Assembly (NCBI GenBank): GCA_023213315.1
Contig: JAKCPI010015453.1
Coordinates: 62,001 to 126,000, forward strand
Direction of reading: 5' to 3'
Length of the DNA: 64,000 nt
From: Euborellia annulipes
Lineage: Eukaryota > Arthropoda > Insecta > Dermaptera > Anisolabididae
Positions 34,218-45,960 of the stretch are shown here, piece by piece. Position 1 is the first letter of the stretch; each line of letters begins with the position of its first letter. The translations under genes were made by a program, and so were the position numbers. A model generated the notes under the pieces. The model saw nothing but the letters and a program-made list of their open reading frames with translations. It was not told the DNA's origin and ran no database searches.

Positions 34218-35870
34218 GGGGTTCAGGAGCAGCGTCCAAACGTACTTAAAAAAAAACTAGACTATTATAAGGAATTTTTCAATGCGTTTTTTTTTTAAAT
34301 GAATTAAATTCATAAGAGATTATTGGAACAGAAAGTTATAATTTTTTTAATGACTTATTAAAAAAATTATCGTAATTAATTTTTACTTTCTCGTACCCTA
34401 TATATGAAATATATAGGAGAGAAAGTATTGCGATCATGTCAAAAATTCGATGTCGAGATTTTGATGGATATACATGTTTTGAGGTCCCCTGAGTCCAAAA
34501 AAGTGGGTCCCGCAAATTGGTCTGTGTGTGTGTGTGTGTGTGTGTCTGTGTGTCTGTGTGTGTGTAACGATTTTTAGCATGAAGGAATTGAGCTAGGAGG
34601 TTGAAATTTTATATTTAACTTAGGTACCTTTGAAGAATCTCAAAATAAGCTTTTGAACAAAATCGGCCAAAAAGTACTAGTACTTTACTGATGTACTTTT
34701 TCAGTTTTTTTCGATTTTCTCAAAATTCCCTCCAAGGATTTTTTTTAAAAATCATAAATCAATTATTTTTTAGATGCTCTTTAAAATGTATATTCTCATT
34801 TTGCCGTTGAAATCTTCTGAAGACCACTTTACTCTTGTTCTTCATAGGAAAGATAGAACTGGTTGCCATGGTAACGGAATTTAAATCTTTTTCTTTTTAT
34901 TAGATTAAAAATCAATTATTATTTAAATTCCCATTTATTTTTATTTTATTTGTGTCTTTAATTGTTTCAAAGAAAACATATATGCTCTCTCTCACTTGCA
35001 AACATTATCGTCTCTCTCTACTCTTTTTAAATTCCCTTTCCACCTTATCTTCGCATAGGAACAATGTTAATTTCCTATAGGGATTTGTATGTTAATTTCG
35101 ATTCAAAAGGGGGTCCCCTTTGGAACTTTTAGGCATTTAAAAATTTTTTTTCCAATTCTTATGAAATTTTGTATTTATTTACGAATCTATATTGAGTATA
35201 AAATGTCCAAATATGAGATTAAAATTTTGAAAAATAACCATAGTTTATTTGAAGCAGTCAACATTTAAAATGCAAGTTTGAAACTAAGGTGCTATCGGAA
35301 ACTAAATATCTCTCGACACAAAAAATCTGGTGTGACCAGCACGGTGACTACTTTCTCTTACCGAAGGGTAAGAGAAAGTTGTGTGCTGTGGCCATCACAC
35401 CAGATTTTTTGTTATCAAGCAAATACAAAAAAACAATCTGTCCCAATAATCTTTAATTTTTTTTAAATTTAAAAATGAATTTATTGTTATTATTAATCTC
35501 ATATTAATTAAGAAATTTTTAAAATAAGCTTCGATGATTTATTTAAAAATCAACTGTCAAATTAGTTCAGCATTCTTGCAATAGATGGCAGGCTAGTCTA
35601 ACAGCTGATTCCCTATATCTGACCTATATTTATATATTTTTATGCTTTTATAAAAGATACATAATATATAATAACATTTATAAAGTATTTATTGTTAAAA
35701 GATCAATGAAAATCAACCAAATGCATTAAATATTATTAGCTACCATTCTGACATCTATTGGCAAATTTTTGAATTACTTGATTTTTTGGGCATACTTTTT
35801 ATGACATACTACGCCATCTTATCGGGAAAAACATGCGTAACCACTTCGCTCCCGTTCTCCCTTAAACGGT
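34218..35870 (-). mobile_element. Family C element interrupted by a long family A copy
   Basis: Left part GGGGGTTCAGGAGC ... CGTAATTAA (34218-34379). The family A copy occupies 34385-35404. The right part continues GTTATCAAGCAAATAC to the AACGGGAGCGAAGTGG-type end near 35870. Comparison with 33021-33644 defines the insertion point. Confidence 0.65.
34385..35404 (+). mobile_element. Family A long variant, nested in family C
   Basis: Starts ACTTTCTCGTACC, ends CATCACACCAGA. Carries an extra ~430-bp block (AGATTAAAAATCAATTATT ... TTTGAAGCAGTCAAC) compared with the short form. The (GT)n tract is at 34522-34563. Confidence 0.75.
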
Positions 35871-36327
35871 TATAAATAGACTTTTTTGTGCTGTGCCCAT
35901 GTGGACTTCTTAGCCCTGTCTTGAAGAAAACAAATTATTTTATTCTATTCTAATAAACATAATGTAGGAACAAAAAAGCTCTCTGTGTCGTAGTGCAGAA
36001 TCTTCTTTTAGGATTTTTTTAATTTTTAATATCGATTTTGCATAAAATTTGTTTTCTTATTATTTCTTAGAAAATAATACTATTAGCTTTTATCCGATCA
36101 AACCCCTTGGGAATGTCAAATAAAAGGGTGGAATAATATGACATAATATATTTATGTCTAAAAGGATATAAATGTACGTATTATAAATTAATATATATAT
36201 TTTTTTTGCTTATGTTAAATGTAATCAGTAGTCAATTTGCAAAGGAGTGCAACGCCACAAGGAGCGGTTTAAAAAAACAACACATATTTTACTTTGCTTA
36301 AATACGTAGATGAGAAGAGAGAAATTG
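35871..36327. other. AT-rich spacer
   Basis: No gene or element end recognised. Confidence 0.35.
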
Positions 36328-36399
36328 CTATCTGTTCATCATTCCAAGGTGTGAATTGGGGCAGTCGCTCTGATTATCTCCGATTCCCACTGCTAAAGC
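36328..36399 (-). CDS. Possible 3'-terminal exon, unidentified
   Basis: On minus, a strong pyrimidine tract and TATAG acceptor precede 36399. The frame reads ALAVGIGDNQSDCPNSHLGM, then MNR and a stop at 36328. Only 24 codons, so chance cannot be excluded; no partner exon found. Confidence 0.25.
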   Translation of the reverse strand, partial: ALAVGIGDNQSDCPNSHLGMMNR

Positions 36400-36642
36400 C
36401 TATAAAAAAAGAAAGAGGAAATAAATAGCTTTTCAACTCTAATTATTTCTGGATATTTCAACATAAGCTTTTATTTCCGTTAAATTAATATAAATAATTT
36501 ATTTCTCCACATCCTTGCTTGCTTTGATAATTATAATCATTGTCCAATAAGTCATTAGAATACTTTCTTTTACCTATATAGACCTATGTAATATATAAAA
36601 AGAAAATATTGCGATCATGTTAAAAATTCATAGTTGAATTTT

Positions 36643-37484
36643 ACTTTCTCTTATCTCTATATATAAAGAGAAATAAGTGGATTCATGTCAAAAATTCCAT
36701 GTTGAGATTTTTAAGGATATACACGTTTTGAGGTTCAAAAAAGTGGTTTTTGCGACATGCTCTGTCTGTCTGTGTGTGTTTTTAATTTTAAGCATGAACG
36801 AATTGAGCTAGGAGGTTGAAATTATATATTTAAGTAGGGCTTAGGACGGGCAAGGGCGGATAGAAGGGGGGGTAAAGGGGGTAATTACCCCCCTGGCATT
36901 TGAAAAAAAATACTTTGTTTCGAAAAAAATGTACTTTTAATGTAAAATTTTAAAAATTAATATGTACAAATTTGATTTCTATTTATATTCTGGCAAACAA
37001 GTACAGAATGTGTGCTGTGCGACCAGTCACTCCAGTTTACCCCCCCCCCCCGAGAAACACCTCTGGATCCGTCACTGGGGACGTGACACGAAGCTTTTGA
37101 ACAAAATCGACCAAAGAGTACTAGTACTTTACTAGTGCAATTTTTCGCGCCAACGATTTTGATTAAAATTCAAAAATCAACTATTTTTTTAGATGCTCTT
37201 TAAAATATACCGTATATTTTCATTTTGTGATTGAAAACTTCTGAAGACCACTTTTACTCTTGTAGTACTTCTTAGGAGAGATAGGAGAAATGGTTGCCAT
37301 GCCATCGTAACAAAATATAAATATTTTCCCTGGTTTATAAATTTTACATCTTGTACAGTAGCCTACTGTCGAAGTCTAAATATAGGGGATGTCGACACAA
37401 AAAATCTGGTGTGACAAGCACAGAACACAACTTTCGATTACCGAAGTAAGAGAAAGTTGTGTGCTGTGCTACTATCGCACAAGA
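36643..37484 (+). mobile_element. Family A element with nested G1 MITE
   Basis: ACTTTCTCTTATC start, hairpin end CTATCGCACAAGA. The body is interrupted at 36851-37076 by a G1 MITE (CAAGGGCGGATAG ... GGATCCGTCACTG) and resumes GGACGTGACACGAAGC. Confidence 0.7.
36851..37076. mobile_element. hAT-type MITE (family G1), nested
   Basis: TIRs as in the 27951-28186 copy with one end mutated. The flanking duplication is diverged (AGGACGGG / GGGACGTG). Confidence 0.6.
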
Positions 37485-37495
37485 TTTTTTGTACC

Positions 37496-37765
37496 TTTTT
37501 TTTTGAAATTTTTTCCCCTTCCGTGAAAATCATTTCACCTTTTTTTTTTAGGAAAACTAAATTTTTTTCGCACCTTTTCCGCTTTTGCAAATCATTTAAC
37601 CTTTTTTTTTTACATGCGAGTCTCATCCCATCTTTTCAGATTCAGGTTTCGGCCGGCTGAAAGTTTGGCTACTTTTTGGAAAAACCGAAACTACTGCCGA
37701 AACCAGGATCTTTGGCCGAAACTGGCCGATACCGTAACCGAAACCGAATATTCGGTCGGTTCTTA
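37496..37765. mobile_element. Family L element, left-truncated
   Basis: Matches 16375-16587 from TTTTTCCCCTTCCGTGAAAA to AATATTCGGTCGGTTC. The left terminus is missing. Confidence 0.5.
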
Positions 37766-38317
37766 CTAATTAATGTCCGCCCCTTTGTCTAACGTAAGAG
37801 TATTTGCACGTAGAGACGAGGAGAAGACGTGCGCCCTATATATATTCAATATTTACTTCTTATTAGTTCACTTATAATATAAAAGTTATGATACGATGTT
37901 CATTGACATTCTTAATATACTGCCTACATTGGTTTTCAGTTTTCTCGTTACTGCTATCTTGTCAAGTTGAAAATAATGGGAAAGCCTTTTAGGTAGATTA
38001 TCACTATGAGCGCCTGTCATTATGGTTGCCTAAACACACAGGCGCTTAACGTTTACTTCTCGCTTCATGCATAAAGAGAAAGCTTACCAATTTAAATGGT
38101 CAAAGAAATAAATTTTTCGGCCCGCATCCATGCCACAGTTACATTCTGTATACATCCACAAAATACACAAATACAAAATACAATAACAACATAATGGAAA
38201 TTCTTATAAAAACCAAATATTTAATATCCAACTAAACATATCGCGATAAATTTGCTTACAGTTAGAAATGTATAAGATATTTCATATTAAATGTTTCTTA
38301 AATTAGAGTATCTTTCA
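37766..38317. other. AT-rich spacer
   Basis: No gene or repeat end recognised. Confidence 0.35.
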
Positions 38318-39186
38318 AGGGGGTGCAGGAGTGACGTCTAAACGTACTTTAAAACAAACAAGACTATTATAAGGAATTGCTACCGGATTGAAGTTTTATT
38401 TTTAACTTAGGTACCTTCCACATCAAAATAAGTTTTTGAACAAAATCGGCCAAAAAGTACTAGTACTTTACTGATGTACTTTTTCAGTTTTTTTCGATTT
38501 TCTCAAAATTCCCTCCAAGGATTTTTTTTAAAATTCAAAAATCAATTATTTTTTAGATGCTCTTTAAAATGTATATTCTCATTTTGCCGTTGAAACTTCT
38601 GAAGACCACTTTACTCTTGTTCTTCATAGGAAATATAGAAATGTTGCCATGGTAACGGAATTTAAATCTTTTTCTTTTTATTAGATTAAAAATCAATTAT
38701 TATTTTAATTCCCATTTTTTAAATTTATTTGTGTCTTTAATTGTTTCAAAGAAAACATATATGTCTCTCTCTCACTTGCAAACATTATCGTCTCTCTCTA
38801 CTCTTTTTATTAAATTCCCTTTCCACCTTATCTTCGCATAGGCCTAATGTTAATTTCCTATAGGGATTTGTATGTTAATTTCGATTCAAAAGGGTCCCCT
38901 TTAGAACTTTTTAGGCATTTAAAATTTTTTTTTCAATTCTTATGAAATTTTGTATTTATTTACGATTCTATATTGTGTATAAAATGTCCAAATATGAGAT
39001 TAAAATTTTGAAAAATAACCATAGTTTATTTGAAGCAGTCAACATTTAAAATGCAACTTTGAAACTAAGGTGCTATCGGATACTAAATATATCTCGACAC
39101 AAAAAATCTGGTGTGACCAGCACAGTGCGCAACTTTCTCTTACCGAAGGGTAAGAGAAAGTTGTGTGCTGTGCGCCAGTCACACCA
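38318..39186 (+). mobile_element. Family C scrap joined to a long-form family A copy
   Basis: 38318-38380 (AAGGGGGTGCAGGAG, TCTAAACGTACTT) is a family C end. From ~38386 it is family A long form to the hairpin end GCCAGTCACACCAGA. The A 5' end is missing. Confidence 0.6.
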
Positions 39187-39566
39187 GATTTTTACTTTTA
39201 TTGACGTCCCCATATTTTTTTTTTTCTTACTTTTTCTATGTAATGGAGAAATTAATAAATTAGATTCTCCATAGGGAATTTATTTATATACCGTTATATG
39301 AAAGAAAATTTAATAAATTAAAATGAAAAGAAAATAATTTATTGCTTAAGAAAAGAGAATATTACAACTGATGTGGCTATCAAAAACGAAAAAGTGGTCA
39401 AATGATTTTTGATCTAAATTCAATTATAGTAAAGAAAAAATGTATTTATGACTCTGCTCTATTTTTAGCTTCACTATTAAAGGATCCAACTCTCTATCCT
39501 TCCACTCCCTACGTCCGTTTGAGCTACATGGACTCAAATCTATGTGATGATATTCATAAAGTTTTA

Positions 39567-40261
39567 TTTAAGGGGGAACGGGAGTGAAGGTGGTTACGCA
39601 TGTTTTTCCCGATAAGATGGCGTTGTGTGTCATAAAAACTATGCCCGAAAAATCAAGTAATTCAAAAATTTGCCAAGAGATGTCAGAATGGTAGCTAATA
39701 ACATTTAATGCATTTGGTTGATTTTCATTGATCTTTTAACAATAAATACTTTATAAATGTTATTATATATTATGTATCTTTTATAAAAGCCTAAAAATAT
39801 ATAAATATAGGCTATTAGGGGATCAAGACAGTCTGCCATCTATTGCAAGAATGTTGAACTAATTTGACAGTTAGTTTTTAAATAAATCATCTAAGCTTAT
39901 TTTAAAAATTTCTTGATTAATATGTGATTAATAATAATAATAAATTTATTTTTAAATTTAAAAAAGGAGGTCCCCTTTGGAACTTTTTACACATTTTAAA
40001 AAAATTATTTCCAATTCTTATGAAATTTTGTATTTATTTAGGATTTATATTGTGTATAAAATGTCCAAATAGGGGATTAAAATTTTGAAAAATAACCATA
40101 GTTTATTTGAAGCAGTCAACATTTAAAATGCAAGTTTGGAATTAAGAGAAACTAAATATATCTCCGCACAAAAAAATCTGGTGTGACAAGCACAGAACAC
40201 AACTTTTTCTTAGTGAAGGATAAGAGAAAGATGTGTGCTGTGCGATCAGTCACCCCAGATT
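39567..40261 (+). mobile_element. Family C end fused to the family A long-form 3' part
   Basis: 39567-39962 starts TTTAAGGGGGAACGGG like 33017. At ~39965 it switches to AGGTCCCCTTTGGAACTTTT and continues as family A to GTCACCCCAGA. Confidence 0.55.
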
Positions 40262-40915
40262 ATTTTTATTTATCTTTTTTTAACCAGAGACCAGAAGTTT
40301 TTCTTATTTTAAACAAATTTTTGTTTCTCAGACTCTGTTCATTTTCTCTATTTCTCCGTGTTATATGACAATAATAATTATAACACTTTAAAATAATAAC
40401 AATATTATTTACGATTATTTGCTCTAAGAGTGTTTTGCTTGTTGTTGTTGTTGTTTTCGTTTTAATTAAAATCCCCGATTGCAACATGGCACTAGATGGA
40501 TAGCGAGCGTTTGCTTAATATCCTAAGCTTAAGCCTATTTGTTCAAATGACACTTTAAATTGGTCCTAATAGAAAACACATTCCCTTTTAAAGTCAAGGC
40601 CCCCGTAGGGACCGCTGCTGCCAAACTGACACTTACATGATTTACACTTCTCTTGTAGCTGCTCCTGCTGCTGAGTATGTATCGTATGAATATAAAGCTG
40701 AAGCGAGTTGGGATTTGAATTCTCTCTTTAATCTCTGTCTCGCGATTGGTGATACGCAAAAGATGCAGTGCAAAATTATATGAGCGGAGAAAGGAAGTCA
40801 GCCATAAGAGTAGCATTTTTGTTTTCTCTTACTTATATATGTATAATCGCTTTTATCAACGTTTGATAGCCTTATTTCAAAAATTGAATTTTCGGACTTT
40901 CGCCACTATGATTCT
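40262..40915. other. Unassigned sequence
   Basis: Both strands carry 70-90 codon open frames without motif or splice support. (GTT)n at 40440-40455. Confidence 0.3.
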
Positions 40916-41485
40916 CAGAATTTCAAAAATTCAATGTCGAGATTTTGATGGATATACACGTTTTGAGGTCCAGTGAGTCCACAAATGTAGTTTTCGCAAC
41001 ATGGTCTGTGAGAGTGTGTGTGTGGTGTGAACAAAATATCTCAAGAACGAAAAGAGCTATGAAGTTGAAATTTTATATTTAAATAAGGTACCCCCCCTGC
41101 GACATGGCACGAATCTTTTACTTTACTGAAGAACTTTTTCAGTTTTTTTCGATTTTCTCAAAATTCACTCCAACGATTTTGTTTAAAATTCAAAAATCAA
41201 TTATTTTTTAGATGCTCTTTAAAATGTATATTCTCATTTTGCAATTGAAATTTTCTGAAGACCACTTTACTCTTGTACTCCATAGGAAAGATAGAAGAAA
41301 TGGTTGCCATGGTAACAAAATATAAATATTTTCCCATATTTTACATCTAGAAATTCGAATGTATCTTACTGTCGGAAACTGAATATATGTCCACACAAAA
41401 AATCTGGTGTGACAAGCACAGAACACAACTTTCGATTACCGAAGATAAGAGAAAGTTGCGTGCTGTCCGACTAGTCACACCAGAT
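40916..41485 (+). mobile_element. Family A element, 5'-truncated
   Basis: Starts at TTCAATGTCGAGATTTTGAT, ends CTAGTCACACCAGA. Includes TATCTCAAGAACG and GGTTGCCATGGTAAC. Confidence 0.65.
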
Positions 41486-41616
41486 TTTGTTTTTTAATTT
41501 CATAAAGGTCTTCTTCGGCTTCGGAGGCCATTTTGACCCCGTCTCCATTTATTTCAATTTATTGGTACCAAACAAATTAAATTGAAATTTTACATCTTGA
41601 ATTTTAATATATCGGA

Positions 41617-41812
41617 TGGCCCTCGAGCTATCCCGCCTGCCTTGTATACCAAGGGTCGCGGGTTCGGACCCCAGGTAGTCCGATGAATGTCTGGACTCCA
41701 AATATATATATACCGTATATTCAAATATCTGGTATCGTAAAAAGTTTCACATGGCCTGAGTTGCCGAAAATACTGTGTGTGTGAGTGAGAAAAAAGTGTG
41801 TTTAAAAAAAAA
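41617..41812 (+). mobile_element. SINE1 copy, diverged
   Basis: Intact box B region GGGTTCGGACCCCAGG. The body hairpin is deleted; GGCCTGAGTTGCCG and an A tail follow. Confidence 0.55.
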
Positions 41813-41821
41813 AATATTTAT

Positions 41822-41940
41822 CGGTTGAAACTAAATATATATGTCGACACAAAAAATCTGGTGTGACAAGGAAACAGAACATAACTTTCAATTACTGAAG
41901 ATAAGAGAAAGTTGTGTCCTGTACGACCATCACACCAATT
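41822..41940 (+). repeat. Family A terminal fragment
   Basis: GACACAAAAAATCTGGTGTG then a loop with GATAAGAGAAAGT and the half-stem ATCACACCA. Confidence 0.6.
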
Positions 41941-41945
41941 TTTTG

Positions 41946-42075
41946 AATTTTATTTTTTAACACTCACACTTTTTTCTCATTCACACTCACATTCACACAG
42001 TCTTTTATGCAACTTGGGCCATATAAGACTTTACGATAACCGTTGTAATGAATATATCTATTGGGGGTACAGGCA
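41946..42075 (-). mobile_element. SINE1 3' half
   Basis: Inverted tail and body (CACAGTCTTTTATGCAACTT, ACGATAACCGTTG). The tRNA-like head is absent. Confidence 0.55.
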
Positions 42076-42491
42076 AAAATTTTTTTGAAATAAAACTATC
42101 AATGTGTCAAACATTTAACCATCATATTATTACTCTCTCAGAGAGTAGGTAGATCAATGGAAAATAGAGACAATTTTTGTTTACTTTCTTTTATACGAAA
42201 TAGAGATGTAAATCATAGGTTGAGAAAATTATTCAAATGGATTCTAATTTCTTCTCTTTCTCTCTCCCTCTCTTTTCTAACAAATCATTTTCCTCTGGAA
42301 TGTCTCATATTGTTTTGTTTATATCACAGGCTCTCTCTTGGGATATGGCTTAGAAACTTGGCAGAAATATTTCCCTCTATGGGGCATCTATCCTATTAAA
42401 TTTCGGGAGAGGATAACCCATATGAGAGAGCACTAGAAATTGATGGTATTGTTTTCTTTGCTACTGTTTAGTATCAATTCATTAAAATATT

Positions 42492-42902
42492 GGTGTAGCG
42501 GGCTAGGGCTTAGGTTTCTACAAACAAGGTCCGTGTTTGGGCTTGCGGATTGGAATATCTCACCTCAATATCCCCCAGGCGATAGAGAGGGAGTTGCTGT
42601 GACGGTTCCCCTCAGTGATGCATTCTTGGAAAGGAGTAGGCATTGAGGGAGTCCCTCCTCAAACTAGGACATCCTCCCTAAATTAGAAGAGGTTGGATAA
42701 AAGGAACCAGAAATAAGGATTAGTTCACTAGCCAGAAACTAACGCAGGAGGAGGAGTTAGAGATAGGAAATGATGTTACTTCACGGGGTGCCGGTAGATG
42801 GCTACGGCCAGGGTCTTGAGGTGTGTGTCTTCGTGCACAAAAGCACCTCGTGTAAATAAACGAGGAACACGATCTGAATTTCAAATAATAATAATAATAA
42901 TA
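42492..42902 (+). mobile_element. SINE2 copy with (AAT)n tail
   Basis: Head TGGTGTAGCGGGCTAGGG, central GCATTCTTGGAAAGGAGTAG, GTGTGTCTTCGTGCAC near the 3' end, and tail (AAT)n at 42885-42902. Confidence 0.75.
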
Positions 42903-43139
42903 AAGTGTGCTTTAAACCATTTTAACGGCACAATGAGAATATATATTTTAAAGAGCATCTAAAAAAAAATTGATTTATGAATTTTAATCAAAATCGTTGA
43001 AATCTTAAAAGGTACGGTATTCAAAGCAGGCACACAGTTTCTAATGCAAAATAGAGAAAAATTTAAATATATTTGAAATAGATTCAAAAATTCATATTTC
43101 TTCAAATTTGTGACATCTTACAAATTTTTTCTTTGTTAT

Positions 43140-43322
43140 TTTCACATCTCACACTTTTTTCTCATTCACACTCACACTCACACACACATTCACACAGTAT
43201 TTTCGGCAACTCAGGCCATTTAAGACTTTGACGATAAAATAATGTATTTAGGGTCCAGGGATTCTTAAATGGCTTAAATAAAATCCTGAAATACGTGGGC
43301 TCCGAACCCGGGACCCTTGGTA
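43140..43322 (-). mobile_element. SINE1 copy, truncated head
   Basis: CACACTTTTTTCTCATTCAC, TCGGCAACTCAGGCC, and box B as GAACCCGGGACCC on plus. Confidence 0.55.
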
Positions 43323-43569
43323 ATTTTCACATCTAAAGACAACAAAAAAATAGTTTTTTTTTCTGATTTCCTTCCTGATGGATTCACATCTCGATTTCAA
43401 GGTCAAAGAATATAAATAATAATAATAATTAAAGAAGGGGTGAGAACACGTGGATGCCTATATGTAGAAAGAAGGAAGAAGAAGAGTTACAAGTGCATCT
43501 CTCATCTAATTGGTGTCCTGGTGAGTGAGTGAAGCGAGCGGAACAAATCGCATCCTGATGTATGTATGC

Positions 43570-43570
<1 letters not shown>

Positions 43571-43608
<38 letters not shown>
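43571..43608. repeat. (GT)n microsatellite at the promoter edge
   Basis: About 18 uninterrupted GT units directly upstream of the CpG-rich block. Confidence 0.9.
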
Positions 43609-43875
43609 CGGGCGGGAGCAGAGCGCCGCCGCCGTGACCCCCGCCCCTTGACGCGCGCGCGCTTTACTGCCGAGGGCGGCGCTGCCGCTGCCTGCTAATA
43701 TACTGCAGTGTCACGGCTCGCAGCCCTCCAGTGCGACTGCGACTCTGGCAGTACTGCATTGATAACAACAAGGCGTCAAGGTGACTATCGCATGCTGCTC
43801 GGCCTAGCGTGCTATCTACCGCCTAGGGGACCACATGCTCCACGACCACGCTCGATCACACAACAACCATCACTG
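43608..43875 (+). promoter_or_regulatory. CpG-rich promoter and probable first exon
   Basis: This is the only sustained GC-rich, CpG-dense stretch in the window (GACGCGCGCGCGC; GCCGCCGCCG). A TAATATA element at ~43698 is followed by ACTGCAGTGTCACGG. The block ends in CACTG|GTGAGT, a strong donor at 43876. A short open frame (MLLGLACYLPPRGPHAPR) could be coding, but the exon may equally be 5' UTR. It probably drives a plus-strand gene whose later exons could include 46351-46458. Confidence 0.5.
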
Positions 43876-43969
43876 GTGAGTTTATCTAAAATAATAATAA
43901 TAATTTCCATTAACTGTCTGTCAATTAATTGACAGTCAATCTTTGAAATACCAGCTACACCGCCCGCCT

Positions 43970-44890
43970 GGCAAATCTCTTTTGCAGAATTAAAATCAAC
44001 GAGTAATAATAGTTCTGAATGAATTATTCAGCATTTAAACTTGTGTATATTTTAATTGGTAAAATACTCTTTGATCAATTAATAATTAATGAAAAGAATC
44101 CCAATTTAAAAAAAGTCAATTGCATTGAAGAGTAATTAATTAATTAAATCCCTTAATTATTATTCTATAATTAATGATACAAATAAGAAATGTGATTGCA
44201 AATATTAAATAATTATTGAGTAGATTTTAATCTCAGAGAGACGTTTCGGTGCATTTATTTAATGCTCCTCCATCTTCAGTCATTTAATCGATATATATTG
44301 CTCAGAATTTGTCAAAAAGCAAACAACATTGATTATTTATTTTTCAGGAAATTTTTCGCCGGAGGCAAGTAGAGGGGGTTTTGTCATTCCAGCCAAATCA
44401 GCTCAATTTAATTGTTTTTTTGCAAAATTATTCATATGCACTTTCAACAATAGCTTGTGTATATTTTAATAGTGATATAGTGTTCCAGGCACACTCCTGG
44501 TATCCAATGGATTTGAAAAAAAAAATTCATTGATTAATTAATAATTAATTAGACAGCATTAAGTGTTAAAACCCAAAAAAGTAATTAATCAATTAATTAA
44601 ATTCCACAATTATTATCCTATAATTAATGATACAAATAAGAGAGCGGATTGTTAAAATAAATGTTATTGAGACGTTTCGGTGCATTTATTTAATGCTCTC
44701 CATCTTCAGACATTAATCGATATATTGCTCAGAGTTAGTCAAACTTTTTACATTGAAACAATATTATATAAATAAAAGCACAGAAAATAAATCAATTGAT
44801 TATTTGTTATTTTTCAAGACCATAGGGAGAAAGTGGAAGGGGGGGCTTTGGACAATCCAACCCCCCTCCACTAAAGAATATAAAATATTT
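43970..44890 (-). repeat. Two-unit tandem repeat carrying hammerhead-like motifs
   Basis: Unit 1 (~43970-44400) and unit 2 (~44405-44890) share in order CTTGTGTATATTTTAAT, ATAATTAATGATACAAATAAG, GACGTTTCGGTGCATTTATT, CCATCTTCAG and GCTCAGA-TT-GTCAAA. On minus, each has CUGAAGAUGG ... GCAUU-loop-AAUGCACC-GAAACGUC (44237-44280 and 44669-44710; cores 431 nt apart). Lies within the putative first intron downstream of the CpG promoter. Confidence 0.6.
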
Positions 44891-45221
44891 TTTTATAATT
44901 ATTAATAGTTTTTCTTTTTTTTTTTAATTATATTCATCTCTATATTTTCTTTTTTGAGGCCCATAACTTCCTCTCTCTGTAACAAATTTTTCCTCTTAAA
45001 AATTTGCTTGATCCTTGAAGCTTCATAAGGAAATCAAAAATTTATTCTATCCTTGATTGGAAGGAAAATAACCAAGAAGATTAAAAAAAAAACATTTAGA
45101 GTTTCGGTCATCCCTTAAAACATTTTTGTAAATTAAAATATACAAATAAAACACTAGGTTATCTGTTCCAAGTGATTTAATAATTATTAATCGAGTTGAT
45201 TTCGAAATGTTAACAAAAAAA
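44891..45221. other. AT-rich spacer
   Basis: No gene recognised. Confidence 0.35.
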
Positions 45222-45891
45222 TCTGGTGTGACTGGCGCACAGCACACAACTTTCTCTTACCTTCGGTAATCGAAAGTTGTGTTCTGTGCTTGTCACACCA
45301 GATTTTTTGTGTCGACATGTATTTAGTTTCCGACAGTACGGTACATTCGATTTTCAAGATGTAAAATTTATAAGTATGGCAAAATATTTATATTTTATTA
45401 CCATGGCAACCATTTCTCCATCTTTTCTATGGAGTACAAGAGTAAAGTGGTCTTCAGAAGATTTCAATCACAAAATGAGAATATACATTTTATAGAGAAT
45501 CTAAAAAATAATTGATTTTTGAATTTAAAAAAAAATCGTTGGAGCAAATTTAGAGAAAATCGAAAAAAACTGAAAAAGTGCATCAGTAAAGTACTAGTAC
45601 TTTTTGGTCGATTTTGTTCAAAAGCTTCGTGTCACGTCCCATGGGGGTGCCTAACTTAAATATAAAATTTAAACCTCCTAGCTCTTTTCGTTCTTGAGAT
45701 ATTTTGTTCACAGACACACACACACAGACACACACACAGACAGACAGACCATGTCGCGAAAACCACTTTTTTGGATTCAGGGGACTTCAAAACGTGAAGA
45801 TCCATCAAAATCTCGACATCGAATTTTTGACATGAATCCAATACTTTCTCTCTCTATATATATTAACATATATATAGAGGTAAGAGAAAGT
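45222..45891 (-). mobile_element. Family A element, complete, well preserved
   Basis: TCTGGTGTGACTGGCGCACA opens the hairpin, which closes at GTCACACCAGA. The CA/CAGA tract is at 45712-45748 and the element ends GAGGTAAGAGAAAGT. Good reference copy. Confidence 0.8.
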
Positions 45892-45960
45892 AAAAATAGC
45901 TAACAATTAATACATTTTTTCTTTATCTCTAATCACAGCCATTGATTGATGTCTCTTCAT

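Noticed and set aside
40535..40816. 93-codon minus-strand frame
   Set aside because: Leu/Ser/Arg-rich translation without domain, signal or splice support; the opposite strand is also open.
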